Below, piece by piece: positions 18,447 to 28,331 of a DNA stretch of 64,000 nt. The stretch lies in contig JAJDXS010000031.1 in assembly GCA_022823145.1 (NCBI GenBank), positions 1-64,000 of the forward strand. Reading direction: 5' to 3'. Position 1 is the stretch's first letter; the number at the start of each line of letters is the position of its first letter. The notes under the pieces are model-generated. The model was not told the DNA's origin. It searched no databases and was given only the letters and a program-made list of their open reading frames with translations. The translations under genes were made by a program, and so were the position numbers. This DNA comes from Gemmatimonadota bacterium (GTDB taxonomy: Bacteria; Gemmatimonadota; Gemmatimonadetes; Longimicrobiales; Gaopeijiaceae).

Positions 18447-20381
18447 ATGTTCGATTTGAGGAAGCTGAGGGTCGGAATCGCGCTGCTGCTGGCCGTCGGC
18501 GCCTGGGGCTGCGTTGCCGAGGATGGGGCGGAGGAAAGGGTCGAGTTCGCGCAGCGCACGCGGGATGCCGCGAATGGCGGCGACGCGATCCATCTGGAGT
18601 GGCTGCGGGCCAACTACGCCAAGACCGAACACATGGTGCCCATGCGGGACGGCGTGGCGTTGCACACGATCGTGTACAAGCCGCGCGAGATCACCGAACC
18701 GCTCCCGGTGATGCTCTTCCGCACCCCCTACTCCGTCGGGCCCTACGGGGCAGGTGAGTATCGCAATCCCCTCGGGCCCACCGCCGAGTTCGACCGTGCC
18801 GGCTACATCTTCGTATTCCAGGACGTGCGGGGGACGTTCCTGTCCGAGGGGGAGTTCGAGGTCATCCGGCCGCTGGCCGTCAAGCCGAAGGGGCCCGCCA
18901 CGACGGACGAGAGCACCGACAACCACGACACGATCGAGTGGGTGCTCGGAAACGTGGTGGGCCACAACGGCAAGGTGGGGCAGTGGGGCATCTCCTACCC
19001 GGGCTGGCAGACCGTGATGGGGATGGTGGATGCGCACCCGGCGCTGGCCGCGTCGTCACCTCAGGCTTCCCCCTCCGACATGTTCATCGGCGACGATTGG
19101 CACCACAACGGCGCCTTCAGGATCATGTACGCCTTCTCCTGGCTCAGCAGAAACGCACGCCGTCGCGATGCCCCGACGGATGCGCGGACGGGGGGCTTCG
19201 ACTACGGGACCAACTCGGGCTACGACTTCTTCCTCGAGGCGGGTGCGGCGTCGAACATCGATGCGCTCTACTTCCACGGCGACGTTCCGGCCTGGAACGA
19301 CTTCATGGAGCACGACACCTACGACGAGTACTGGCAGCGGCAGAATGCGCTCCCGCACCTGCGGGACATCCGCCACCCGATCCTGAACGTCGCGGGCTGG
19401 TTCGACACCGAGGACTTCTACGGCCCCGTGTCGATCTACCGGACCATCGAGGCCGAGAATCCCGGCACCGAGAACACCCTGGTCGCGGGCCCGTGGCTGC
19501 ATGGCGGCTGGTCCCGCATGCTGGGCGACCATCTGGGGTGCATCGAGTTCACCGACCAGACGTCCGTGACCTTCCAGCGGGAGATGCAGTTCCCGTTCTT
19601 CGAGCATCACCTGCGGGGCGCCGAGGGCTGGGATCCGCCGGAGGCGTTCGTCTTCGAGACGGGCTCCAACGTCTGGCGGAGCCACGCGACCTGGCCGCCC
19701 GCGAGCGTGGAGCAGGTCCCGCTCTACTTGGGCGAGAACGGGACGCTGTCGTTTGCGGGGGCGGGCAGGCCCGGCGGTTCGGACAGCTACACCAGCGACC
19801 CGAACAACCCCGTGCCCTTCTCGGCCGAGGAACGGACGACGCTGGGGCACCTGTGGAAGGTGGAGGACCAGCGCTTCGCGTCGGCCCGGCCCGACGTGCT
19901 GGTGTACGAGACGCCGCCGCTGGACGAGGATCTGACGATCGCGGGACCGATCCTGGCGGACATCTTCGTGTCGACGACGGGGACCGACTCGGACTGGGTG
20001 GTCAAGGTGATCGATGTCTACCCTGACGACGCCCCGGACTCGCCCTTCTGCGACATCCCCATGGGCGGCTACCAGATGCACCTGGCGGGCGAGATCATGC
20101 GGGGCCGTTTCCGCAACAGCTTCGAGAACGCCGAGGCCATGGTGCCCGGCGAGGTCACGCGCATCCGCATCGATCTGCGCGACCGCTACCACACCTTCAG
20201 GGCAGGACACCGGATCATGGTGCACGTCCAGAGTTCGTGGTTCCCCGCGTACGACCGCAACACGCAGCAGTTCGTGGACACGTACCGCGCGACGCCGGAT
20301 CAGTACATCACGGCCGAGCAGACGGTGTACCGGGGCGCGGATCACCCGTCACGGGTGACGTTCGGGGTAGTGCGGGATTGA
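18447..20381 (+). CDS. CocE/NonD (S15-like) hydrolase lipoprotein
   Basis: The ATG at 18447, after GGGAGGCGGCA, begins a lipoprotein signal with lipobox AWGC. The mature 620-residue protein is an alpha/beta hydrolase of the cocaine-esterase/X-Pro dipeptidyl-peptidase group. Its nucleophile is Ser183 in GISYPGW, the acid lies in AGWFDTEDFYGP and the catalytic His in GPWLHGGWSR. A C-terminal jelly-roll (PepX_C) domain follows, from about residue 420. It should hydrolyse acyl or peptide bonds outside the cytoplasm. A TTGACA lies about 100 bp upstream, but no convincing -10 was seen. Confidence 0.88.
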   Translation: MFDLRKLRVGIALLLAVGAWGCVAEDGAEERVEFAQRTRDAANGGDAIHLEWLRANYAKTEHMVPMRDGVALHTIVYKPREITEPLPVMLFRTPYSVGPYGAGEYRNPLGPTAEFDRAGYIFVFQDVRGTFLSEGEFEVIRPLAVKPKGPATTDESTDNHDTIEWVLGNVVGHNGKVGQWGISYPGWQTVMGMVDAHPALAASSPQASPSDMFIGDDWHHNGAFRIMYAFSWLSRNARRRDAPTDARTGGFDYGTNSGYDFFLEAGAASNIDALYFHGDVPAWNDFMEHDTYDEYWQRQNALPHLRDIRHPILNVAGWFDTEDFYGPVSIYRTIEAENPGTENTLVAGPWLHGGWSRMLGDHLGCIEFTDQTSVTFQREMQFPFFEHHLRGAEGWDPPEAFVFETGSNVWRSHATWPPASVEQVPLYLGENGTLSFAGAGRPGGSDSYTSDPNNPVPFSAEERTTLGHLWKVEDQRFASARPDVLVYETPPLDEDLTIAGPILADIFVSTTGTDSDWVVKVIDVYPDDAPDSPFCDIPMGGYQMHLAGEIMRGRFRNSFENAEAMVPGEVTRIRIDLRDRYHTFRAGHRIMVHVQSSWFPAYDRNTQQFVDTYRATPDQYITAEQTVYRGADHPSRVTFGVVRD

Positions 20382-20419
20382 AGAGTGTTGCCCGCGGCAG
20401 TCTCACACTCCACATTGTC

Positions 20420-20435
20420 TCCTAAATACTTAGGA
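20420..20435. promoter_or_regulatory. Perfect palindrome upstream of propeller gene
   Basis: TCCTAAATACTTAGGA is a perfect 6+6 dyad with a 4-base centre, 17 bp before the ATG at 20453. It is strikingly AT-rich for this genome, and no second copy was seen in the window. It resembles the operators of winged-helix repressors of the PadR or BlaI type. A repressor site is inferred. Confidence 0.45.
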
Positions 20436-20452
20436 CATGGGATGATGAGATC

Positions 20453-21709
20453 ATGGCAAAGGCGTCGCTGCACTCCGGATCCCCCGTGGCCCCGCGGCTT
20501 GCGGGACGCGTGCTGCTGTTCGCGATTCCGGTCGCTTTGAGCTCCGGTTGCGGGGACGGTGCGGAGCCGAACCTTCCGGCCTCTCAGGTCCGGGACAGCG
20601 CCGGAGTCCGGATCGTCGAGAACGCCCGCCCTGCCGACGATTCCCGACTGCCGTGGCGGATCGGCCCGGAGCCCACGGTGTCGATCGGCGCATTGACCGG
20701 CGAGGAGCCTTACCTGCTGCACCGGGCTGACGACGGGGTGATGCTGCCGGACGGCCGCATCGCGATCGCCAACACCGGCACAAACGAGATCCGCGTGTTC
20801 GATGCTTCCGGCTTGCACCAGGCCACGTTGGGACGAGCGGGAGACGGGCCCGGAGAGTTCACCGCCCTCGCCGGCGTTGCGTCCTGGCCGGGCGATTCGA
20901 TCGTCGCCTGGGACTCACGAGTCCGAACGGTCGCTGTATTCGACTCCGAGGGAGGGTTGGGGCGGTCGTTTGTCCTCGATGGTGACGACCGTCCTGACGA
21001 ACCTCGCATGGCACCGAGTGACGGCACCGTCCTTGGGCGGGCCGTCGATGCCGGCGGGGGCCCGGGCTACAGGCGTGAGAATTCCACTTACGAGCTGCAT
21101 GATGCGACAGGAAGCGTGCGCGTCTCGCTGGGTGATCACCCCGGGCGCGAGTCCTTCATCAACATGGACGGCCGGATGGCGGTGTTCGGGCTCCTTCCAT
21201 TCAGTCGCTCGCTCCACGAGGCGTCCTGGGGCGAGAGCGTCATCCTCACGCCGGACGACCACTACGAAATCCGTGTCCACGACGGGACGACCGGTGCACT
21301 CGCACATATCATTCGTCGCGAGTACGCGAATCGTGCACCGACTCGCGAAGAGGTCGACCAGGCGATCGACGACGCCCTTGGGCGCACGAGCCTGACCGGC
21401 GATCAGCTCGAATGGACCCGGGAGGGCTACAAGGGCATGCCGCTGGTCGAGCACTTTCCGGCCTTCCGAACGCTGCTCACCGACGAGCTGGATCACCTGT
21501 GGGTCCGGGAGGCCACCCTGCCCGGAATGGACAGACCGGCGCCGCTGTGGACGGTCTTCGATCCGGACGGGAGGGTGCTCGGGTTTGTCGAGACGCCCGA
21601 GGGACTGACCATCCTGGAGATTGGCGCCGAGTACATCCTGGGGCACGCGACGGACGACCTGGGTGTGGAGTCGGTGCAGGTGTGGCCGCTGGTGCGGGCG
21701 GCGGGTTGA
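20453..21709 (+). CDS. 6-bladed beta-propeller lipoprotein (distant paralogue)
   Basis: This 418-residue protein belongs to the same subfamily as the genes at 6114 and 7338. It has a lipoprotein signal ending LSSGC, then RDSAGVRIVENARPADDSRLPW and GPEPTVSIGALTGEEPYL. Blades such as LPDGRIAIANTGTNEIRVFD...GDGPGEF follow, and the C-terminal EYILGHATDDLGVESVQVW block. It stands alone, 13 kb from the tandem array, with its own palindrome upstream, suggesting separate regulation. Ligand and partners are unknown. Confidence 0.85.
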   Translation: MAKASLHSGSPVAPRLAGRVLLFAIPVALSSGCGDGAEPNLPASQVRDSAGVRIVENARPADDSRLPWRIGPEPTVSIGALTGEEPYLLHRADDGVMLPDGRIAIANTGTNEIRVFDASGLHQATLGRAGDGPGEFTALAGVASWPGDSIVAWDSRVRTVAVFDSEGGLGRSFVLDGDDRPDEPRMAPSDGTVLGRAVDAGGGPGYRRENSTYELHDATGSVRVSLGDHPGRESFINMDGRMAVFGLLPFSRSLHEASWGESVILTPDDHYEIRVHDGTTGALAHIIRREYANRAPTREEVDQAIDDALGRTSLTGDQLEWTREGYKGMPLVEHFPAFRTLLTDELDHLWVREATLPGMDRPAPLWTVFDPDGRVLGFVETPEGLTILEIGAEYILGHATDDLGVESVQVWPLVRAAG

Positions 21710-21730
21710 GGGAGGCCGGCTTGGCTTACT

Positions 21731-22159
21731 TCACCGACGCCTGGCCGGCCAGTCCGGCTCAAGCAGTTCCAGAAAGGTGGCCGGGCTCACAATCGGGATC
21801 CCGCTGACGGACGACATTTCAAGAAGATCGTGGTCTCCGGTGACCAGACAGTCTGCGTCGCCCATGAGGGCGGTCTCAAGCATCTTGTCGTCTTCGGGAT
21901 CGCGACAGCCAAGTTTGGCGCCTGTTATGGAGACCCGTTCCGACACGGCTCCAACTTGAGCCAGGTACACCATCCTGTCCTGCCGCCCGACGTAGGGATC
22001 GAACTTGGGGCGGAGCAGACGGCTCTGCAGTTCGTGGAACGACTCTTCCGAGAAGATCAGGACGCCGTTGGTTGCGGACACCGCGCGTGGGCGGCTGTCT
22101 GGTCGGAGTGCCGCGCTGATCAGGACGTTCGTGTCAACGACGACCCTGTCAGCTTTCAT
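21731..22159 (-). CDS. PIN-family toxin
   Basis: This 142-residue protein begins with RVVVDTNVLISAAL, the first acidic strand of PIN RNases. SEESFHELQSRL, CRDPEDDKMLETAL and ADCLVTGDHDLL supply the remaining acidic residues. The length and pattern fit the COG1569 toxin family, not VapC. The internal ATG at 22159 is used because it overlaps the antitoxin's 3' end by 11 bp and matches the family start; the frame is open further upstream. It is expected to cleave RNA when released from its antitoxin. Confidence 0.85.
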   Translation of the reverse strand: MKADRVVVDTNVLISAALRPDSRPRAVSATNGVLIFSEESFHELQSRLLRPKFDPYVGRQDRMVYLAQVGAVSERVSITGAKLGCRDPEDDKMLETALMGDADCLVTGDHDLLEMSSVSGIPIVSPATFLELLEPDWPARRR

Positions 22160-22400
22160 CGGAAAGGAGCGACTCCAACTCCGTGTCGGTGAGGCCTCTC
22201 GCTGAGGCCTCTCGGCCCAGCGCATCCATGGTCGCAGTCAGCCTCTCCCAGGCAGCTCCCCGCAGGCGTTCGAACTGCTGCATCGACATCATGACTCCTA
22301 CGGGCCTTCCATTGCGAGTCACCCGTATCGGTGCTCTTTGGGCGGACGCGAGCAGGCGACCGAAGCGGTTCTTGGCTTCCCTGGCGGTAATCTCTTTCAT
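22149..22400 (-). CDS. Phd/YefM-type antitoxin
   Basis: This 83-residue protein opens with MKEITAREAKNRFGRLLASA and continues IRVTRNGRPVGVMMSMQQFERL, the dimer-forming DNA-binding fold of Phd/YefM antitoxins. The C-terminal helix (LTDTELESLLSDES) is the expected toxin-binding part. It is first in a two-gene operon with the PIN toxin. An AT-rich patch just upstream (around 22404-22425, with the near-repeat TAGCTACTTTGGCTACT) could hold the autoregulatory operator. Confidence 0.85.
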   Translation of the reverse strand: MKEITAREAKNRFGRLLASAQRAPIRVTRNGRPVGVMMSMQQFERLRGAAWERLTATMDALGREASARGLTDTELESLLSDES

Positions 22401-22484
22401 GGAGCTATAATAGCTACTTTGGCTACTCTCTTGCAACCCTCCCAATCAATCGTCCACGCGGCAATCCGTGTGTACGGCCCGATG

Positions 22485-23858
22485 TCACCACTCCAACGGA
22501 GGCAGCACCTCGTCCTGCAATCGGCACATCTCGTTGATCAGATTGACCGCCTGCCGATACGACTCCGTTGTGGGGTCAAGCAACAGCACCTGAAGCAAGG
22601 TCCGCCGTGACCCATCCCGGAACGCGTCAACGAGGAGCTGGTTGATGCTGACCTGCAGGCGCAGCAGGGCGAGAACGGCGTCGGGGAGCGGGTCCACGGC
22701 GACGGGATGGATACCGGACCCGTTCGCACGGGCCGGGACCTCGACGATAGCGCCGTCCGGCAGGCCCGGCACGTAACCGGCGTTGGGGACGTTGACGGCG
22801 TCGAGGTAGTGTTCGGCGCCGCACAGGACGCCTTCCAGAAGGGGGATGGCGAGCTCGCCGGAGGGTGCCAGCGGAGCTTCCTCGGCATCGCCCGCCCGCT
22901 CTTCGCGGCTCCCGCGCGCCCGGTCCCGCGGGCGCTCCGGGAACAGGGCCGTCTCCGTCGGGTTGTCGCCCAGGTGGTAGATCCAGGTGGGGACCTTGCC
23001 CGTCTCCCAGGGGTGGCCCTCGGCCGGGTCGTAGAAGAACTGCAACGGGCTGCTGGCCAGGAAATCGCCCGCCCAGCGGATATACTCGCCGATGTGGTTG
23101 GCGCCGGGGCTGGGGAACCGCCCGAAGACGCGGAAGAGGATCCGGCTGAGCGCGATCTCGTCCCAGTCGTGCAGCCAGTCGGCCACGCGCTCGCGTTCGC
23201 GCAGGCGGGGATAGAGGTCTTCGCCCGTTTCGCGATCGGTTACCGAGCCGAACCACGAGAAGTGGTTGAGGCCGCTGGCGCGCGCGTCGAGACGCCCGGG
23301 AGGAAGTTCGAGAAAACGAGCCATCTGCTCGACGCCATGGAAGACGCCGTGACAGAGGCCGACGATCCGGACATCGGTCAGGCGGCTCACCGCTTCGCAC
23401 AGCTTGGTGAGCGGATTGGAGTAATTGACGAACCAGGCGTCGGGGCAGTAGGCCTCCATGGCCCGCGCGATCTCGACGCTGGGACGCATGTTGCGGAGCG
23501 CATGGAAGAGTCCGCCGGGCCCGCCGTTCTCGCCGTAGATCTGGCGGAAGCCGAACGCGCGCGGGACGTGGAAGTCCTGCGCCCAGTAGAAGTAGCGGTT
23601 GATTTCGATGGCCACGATGACGGCGTCGGCGCCTGGCAGGGCGTCGGCCAGCCGGGTGGTGCCGGTCAGCGTGGCCGAGCGCCCGAGCCGCTCCGCCACC
23701 GCTTCCGCGTAGGCTTGCGTGTCGGGCAGGCCGGACGGGTCCGTGTCGACCAGCGCGATCTCGACGCCGCCGTCACAAAGCAGGTCGCTGAGCAGGATGT
23801 CGCGAATGGTCGCGGGGCCGAATTCGCGGCTGCCGGCACCGACCAGGACGATCTTCAT
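22485..23858 (-). CDS. Glycoside hydrolase family 4 (alpha-galactosidase/glucosidase-like)
   Basis: This 457-residue GH4 enzyme has an NAD+-binding opening (IVLVGAGSREFGPATIRDIL) and the conserved NYSNPLTKLCEAVSR. GLCHGV supplies the metal-binding Cys and His, and GLNHFSWF follows. GH4 enzymes cleave alpha- or beta-glycosides by an oxidation-elimination mechanism with NAD+ and a divalent metal, in the cytoplasm. It overlaps the symporter gene by 4 bp, so the transporter probably imports its substrate. Exact sugar specificity is not readable. Confidence 0.85.
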   Translation of the reverse strand: MKIVLVGAGSREFGPATIRDILLSDLLCDGGVEIALVDTDPSGLPDTQAYAEAVAERLGRSATLTGTTRLADALPGADAVIVAIEINRYFYWAQDFHVPRAFGFRQIYGENGGPGGLFHALRNMRPSVEIARAMEAYCPDAWFVNYSNPLTKLCEAVSRLTDVRIVGLCHGVFHGVEQMARFLELPPGRLDARASGLNHFSWFGSVTDRETGEDLYPRLRERERVADWLHDWDEIALSRILFRVFGRFPSPGANHIGEYIRWAGDFLASSPLQFFYDPAEGHPWETGKVPTWIYHLGDNPTETALFPERPRDRARGSREERAGDAEEAPLAPSGELAIPLLEGVLCGAEHYLDAVNVPNAGYVPGLPDGAIVEVPARANGSGIHPVAVDPLPDAVLALLRLQVSINQLLVDAFRDGSRRTLLQVLLLDPTTESYRQAVNLINEMCRLQDEVLPPLEW

Positions 23859-25642
23859 GGGGTATCGGACGCCGCGAGCCGCACGGTCACGACCGCGGCC
23901 GCGATGGAAAGCGCCAGCAGCAGCACCCCGACCAGGGCCCGTCCGGTCAGCATGCAGCCGATTCCGAGGAGGCTGCCGTAGACGAAGAGCGCGCCGAAGC
24001 CGAAGCCGGTCCACATGCGGGCGGCGCCCGGATCCCGTGAGACCACACCGGTGCGCGCCGCGACCGGGCGCCACCATCCTCCCGGCCGCACGCGGCGATG
24101 GAAGCGGTCGAGCACATCATCCCGTTCGGGGCTTGTGAAACAAATCACAATCAGCCAGAGCAGCGTGCAGGTGACGAGGATGACCACCGCCCGCACCAGG
24201 TCCATCTCGGGTGCGTAGAAGCGGTCGGTGAAGTTGAGGAACGCCGCGGGGAAGGGAACGGCGGCCTGCACCGCGCCCAGGAGCAGGCGACCGTTGGCCA
24301 GCACCACCGAACCGGCCATGGCGGCGATCTCCGCCCAGGCATTCACCCGCCACCAATACCACCTGAGTAGCCATACCACCGCGACGCCCGCGGTCAACTC
24401 TATGATATAGATCCACCCTCGCTGGATCGATTCCATCTGCCACGCGACGCCCGCGGCCAGCAACGCCAGACCCACCACCGCCACGCGCGACGCGGTCACG
24501 TAGTGGCGTTCGGTCGCATCGCGCCGGACAAAGCGGCGGTACACGTCGTTGACCATGTACGACGCGCCCCAGCACAGGTGCGTATCCATCGTGCTCATGA
24601 AGGCGGCGAGGAAGGTCGCGACCATGAGGCCGCGGAGCCCCGCGGGCATGAGTTCGCGGATCATCATCGGGTACGCGAGTTCGGGATCGGCGACCAGTGC
24701 GGGATCCGCCCCGGCCCCCGCCGGGAAGACCAGCAGCGACCCCAGTCCGGCCACGATCCACGGCCACGTCAGCAGCACCGTTCCGGCGAAGGCGAACCAG
24801 AGCGATGCCATCACCGACTGCCGCTCGTCGCGGGTCGCGAACAGCCGCTGCGCCACGTACCCGTCGCCCTGCCCGCTCCTCATCCACAGGATCAGGATCA
24901 GGCACAGGAACGACAGCACCTCGAGCGAGGACGCGTTCGCCGCGCTCGGCACCAGGTCCAGCGCGCCCGCGGGCGCCCCCGGCTGCTCCCTGATCGCGTC
25001 CGCCATCCCGCTCGGCCCCCCGAACCGCGTCAGCACGATCCCGGCCAAGGTGATCGACCCCAGCATCCCGGCCACGAACTGCAGCACGTCGGTCACCACC
25101 ACCCCCCACAGCCCGGACGCCACCGTGTACACCAGCGCCAGCCCCACGCACACGGTCAGCGTCAGCGCCGCGTCCCAGCCGAGGAGCACCTGGCTGAACT
25201 TCACCATGGCCAGCATTACCCAGCCCATCACGACCGCGTTCTTGACCAGCCCCTGGTAGACCGCCGAGAACCCGCGCAGGATCCGCGCGGGCGCCCCGCC
25301 GTAGCGAAGCTCGATCAGCTCGGCGTCGGTCAGGACGCCGGCGCGCCGCCAGAGCCGCGCGTAGAAGAAGGTCAGCATCAGGATGCCGGCGGCCTCGTAC
25401 CACCACAGCCAGTTACCGAACACACCCTGGCGGCGCACCAGTGCCGCCGTCGCGAGCGGAGCATCGCTGGCGAACCAGGTGGCCGCGATCGACGTCCCCG
25501 CGATCCACCACGGCAGGGATCGCCCCGCCACGAAGTAGTCCTCCACGCTACGCCCCGCCCGCCGCGCGAGGCGCAGGCCGATCGACAGGGTAAGCGCTCC
25601 GTAGAGCGCGACGACGATCCAGTCCGCCGTGCCGAGACTCAC
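23855..25642 (-). CDS. Sodium:solute symporter (SSS family)
   Basis: This roughly 595-residue polytopic protein has about 13-14 hydrophobic helices. It has the SSS features LRLARRAGRSVEDYFVAGRSLPWW and GTSIAATWFASDAPL near the N-terminus, and LRGLMVATFLAAFMSTMDTHL in the middle. It imports a sugar-like or related solute with Na+. The GTG at 25642 is chosen because the sequence before it is not protein-like and the upstream gene stops 20 bp away. It is coupled to the GH4 gene by a 4-bp overlap and follows the PIG-L deacetylase. Confidence 0.85.
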   Translation of the reverse strand: MSLGTADWIVVALYGALTLSIGLRLARRAGRSVEDYFVAGRSLPWWIAGTSIAATWFASDAPLATAALVRRQGVFGNWLWWYEAAGILMLTFFYARLWRRAGVLTDAELIELRYGGAPARILRGFSAVYQGLVKNAVVMGWVMLAMVKFSQVLLGWDAALTLTVCVGLALVYTVASGLWGVVVTDVLQFVAGMLGSITLAGIVLTRFGGPSGMADAIREQPGAPAGALDLVPSAANASSLEVLSFLCLILILWMRSGQGDGYVAQRLFATRDERQSVMASLWFAFAGTVLLTWPWIVAGLGSLLVFPAGAGADPALVADPELAYPMMIRELMPAGLRGLMVATFLAAFMSTMDTHLCWGASYMVNDVYRRFVRRDATERHYVTASRVAVVGLALLAAGVAWQMESIQRGWIYIIELTAGVAVVWLLRWYWWRVNAWAEIAAMAGSVVLANGRLLLGAVQAAVPFPAAFLNFTDRFYAPEMDLVRAVVILVTCTLLWLIVICFTSPERDDVLDRFHRRVRPGGWWRPVAARTGVVSRDPGAARMWTGFGFGALFVYGSLLGIGCMLTGRALVGVLLLALSIAAAVVTVRLAASDTP

Positions 25643-25661
25643 AAGGCGTCCGCCTGCCCGG

Positions 25662-28316
25662 TCACCGGCCGTACACCCGCGGCCAGAGGACGTTCGACAG
25701 GATCCGGTAGGCGCCCGGCACCCCGTACGGCAGCTGCCGATGCAGCGCCAGCGCCAGGTAGCTGTAGCGCCCCGCACCAACCTCCGCGGTCAGCCACACA
25801 CCCCGTTGCGGCGCCTGCCCCGTGTCGTGCGTCTCGACCAGCGGCGTGTACGCCGGATTCCAATCCGTGAAGAACTTCGAGCCCCGCTGCTCCAGCCAGC
25901 CATCGAAATCGTCCCCGGAGATCCGATTCGGGCCGGCCAGCAGCGGGTGGTCCGGCTCGAGCAACTCGACCGGCGCGTCCTCCTCCGATACCTCCTCCGC
26001 GCCCCTGGGCAGCTCCGCGGGATAGGGCGCCATCTCGCCCGGCACGAACTCCTGGGTCTGATAGAGCACGACCAGATTGCCGCCGCCCCGCGCATAGTCC
26101 AGCAGCCGCTGATTGTTGTCGACCAGGTCGCGCCGCACCGCGTACGCCCGCGTCCCCACGACGATCGCGTCGAAGCCCTCCAGCGCACCGCCCGTCAGGT
26201 CGGCCTCGCCGAGCAGCCGCACCGTCGCGCCCAGCGCTTCGATCGCCGCCGGGACCTCGTCGCCCACGCCCATCACGTAGCCCACGGTCACGCCATCGAG
26301 CGGCGTCACCGCCACGGGCCGCACCAGCGTGCGCGCCGCATGCCACAGCCGCGCAGGCGGAAGGTCGCGATGTTCGATCGTCTGATAGCCGGCGCGGTAC
26401 TCGCGAGTGGTGCCGTCCAGCGTGGCCCGCGCGACCGCATCGACGACGCCGTCACCGCTCCAACCGGGGGTAGGGCTGATGGAGAAGGAAGCTTCGACCA
26501 GCTCGCCGCGGCTGCGAAAGCCGTGGCGCACCGAGGTCGGCGTCGCAGTCCAGCCTGCGGGAAGCTCGATCTCGGCTTCGACGGTGACATCCGGTGCATT
26601 GGCCTCCATGCGGACGAGCGCCTCGATGGCGCGGCTGGCGCTCTCGCCCGTGGTGCCAACGCTCGCCTGCGGAACGACCCTCACGGCCGGGCTCACTGAC
26701 ACGGACACGGCGGGCAGCACCGCCACCCGCCGCGCCACCGAGCCATACGGCAGATTCGGCACCATCCCGACGACGGGCTGCGTCCGGGCAACCTCGACGC
26801 CATCCACCATCAGTTCGAGTTCGACGAAGAACCGCGGCGACCGCCACGGCAGATGCAGGTCCGCGGAATCCGATACCTGGTAGTGGTTTTCGGCCAATCC
26901 GCCACGATGGAAGTACGGCCGCACGGTCCAGGCGTCGGCAGGAATGCGGATCTGCGACGGTCCGTCCAGCGACACCGCGACGGGCTCACCCCCGCCGGGA
27001 ACGACCCGCGCCTCGACCAGCTCGACACGGCCGGGGATCGCGCTCTCGACGCGGACCGCCACCCCCACCACCTCACCCGGCACGACCACCGCGCCTCCGG
27101 CTCCGGCGTCGTGTTCGGCCAGCAACTCCAACCCCGCGGCGGCGACGATCGCGTCCTCGAACTGCCGCTCCTTCACGGCAAGGTGAAAGGCCGTCTCCAC
27201 CGGGACCCCCGCCCCTCCCGTCACGGCGCGCAGCAGCGAGAGCCCGCGCGCGAGCCCGGCCACCGATGCCTCCGGCGCGGCGAAGTCGAAGTCCCGCACC
27301 ACCCGGTCGATGGCGTCCTGCACCTCGGCCAGCCGCCCGGCCACCGCGTCGCCCAACTCCTCGCCCAGCAGCCCCGGCAATCCGGTCAGCCCGGTATCGA
27401 GCCCGGCGAAGAAACCGTCGGCCACCTGCGCCTCATTGCGTCGGTCAGAGCCGACCTCCTCATACCAGTACACCTGCCCCCCTCCCCGCCTCATCCGCCC
27501 GGATGTCTGCGACCGCTGCAGGCTCAGCCCCATGCTCGCCCAGCGCTGGTAGGTCATGCCGAGCGCCGGGCTGTAGCCGTTCGCGTCCACTGCCACCTGA
27601 TACGGCTCCCCCACACGCACCCCGCCGCGAAACAGCCGCGGCACCCGCCAGGGACGCAGCCCCTCACGCGTGATCTGCCCGGGGAAGCGCCCGGGATCGG
27701 CCGCCGCCGTCACCGCCTCGGGGGTGAGCACCCCGGCGGCGTGATGGTTCCCGTGACCGTCGCGGCGGCTGCCATGGAAGCGCGACACGACCACGATCGG
27801 GCGGTTGAGGCGGATCACGCGCACCATGTCCTCGAGGACGGCTTCGCGGTCCCAGCTCCGGAAGGTCTCCTCGACCGTCTTGGAGTAGCCGTAGTCGACG
27901 GCGGTCGTGAAGTAGAGGTCGTCGAGGCCGTAGTAGCGCCCCGAGAGGACGAGTTCGCGCGTGCGGATCAGGCCCAGGCCGTCGAAGAGTTCGGGGCCGA
28001 TCGCGTTGGCGCCCGCTTCGCCCCGGTTGAGGCTGAGCAGCGCGGTGCGGGCGCCCCGGCCGCGGCTGGCCAGGGTGAGCATGCCGGAGTGCTCGTCGTC
28101 CGGGTGGGCGGTGACGTGCAGGAGGCTGGCCGTGGTAGCGAGCTTGCGGATCCGGTGCCATGCGCCCGCCGCGCCGCGGTCGGTGTGCAGTTCCTCGCCC
28201 GGGATCGGGTCGGGGAAAGCGAGGACGCGGTCGAGCGAATGCTGCTGCGCCCCGACGCTCAAGGGCGCGGCCAGGGCGGCGACCGTGAGCGCCGCGGCCG
28301 GAGTCGGGAGATGCAC
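25662..28316 (-). CDS. Secreted PIG-L family deacetylase with large C-terminal region
   Basis: A signal peptide (AAPLSVGAQQ) precedes an LmbE/PIG-L domain with the zinc motif VTAHPDDEHSG (AHPDDE) and later GHGNHHAAG. The catalytic domain ends around residue 300. The remaining 580 residues hold beta-rich NEW3-like regions and a final Rossmann-like part (GYVMGVGDEVP, FDAIVVGTRAYA), as in other long exported PIG-L proteins. The enzyme should remove N-acetyl groups from an amino sugar conjugate. With the symporter and GH4 gene downstream it may form a glycan-scavenging unit. Confidence 0.85.
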   Translation of the reverse strand: MHLPTPAAALTVAALAAPLSVGAQQHSLDRVLAFPDPIPGEELHTDRGAAGAWHRIRKLATTASLLHVTAHPDDEHSGMLTLASRGRGARTALLSLNRGEAGANAIGPELFDGLGLIRTRELVLSGRYYGLDDLYFTTAVDYGYSKTVEETFRSWDREAVLEDMVRVIRLNRPIVVVSRFHGSRRDGHGNHHAAGVLTPEAVTAAADPGRFPGQITREGLRPWRVPRLFRGGVRVGEPYQVAVDANGYSPALGMTYQRWASMGLSLQRSQTSGRMRRGGGQVYWYEEVGSDRRNEAQVADGFFAGLDTGLTGLPGLLGEELGDAVAGRLAEVQDAIDRVVRDFDFAAPEASVAGLARGLSLLRAVTGGAGVPVETAFHLAVKERQFEDAIVAAAGLELLAEHDAGAGGAVVVPGEVVGVAVRVESAIPGRVELVEARVVPGGGEPVAVSLDGPSQIRIPADAWTVRPYFHRGGLAENHYQVSDSADLHLPWRSPRFFVELELMVDGVEVARTQPVVGMVPNLPYGSVARRVAVLPAVSVSVSPAVRVVPQASVGTTGESASRAIEALVRMEANAPDVTVEAEIELPAGWTATPTSVRHGFRSRGELVEASFSISPTPGWSGDGVVDAVARATLDGTTREYRAGYQTIEHRDLPPARLWHAARTLVRPVAVTPLDGVTVGYVMGVGDEVPAAIEALGATVRLLGEADLTGGALEGFDAIVVGTRAYAVRRDLVDNNQRLLDYARGGGNLVVLYQTQEFVPGEMAPYPAELPRGAEEVSEEDAPVELLEPDHPLLAGPNRISGDDFDGWLEQRGSKFFTDWNPAYTPLVETHDTGQAPQRGVWLTAEVGAGRYSYLALALHRQLPYGVPGAYRILSNVLWPRVYGR

Positions 28317-28331
28317 CGGGCCCCGCTCCCG

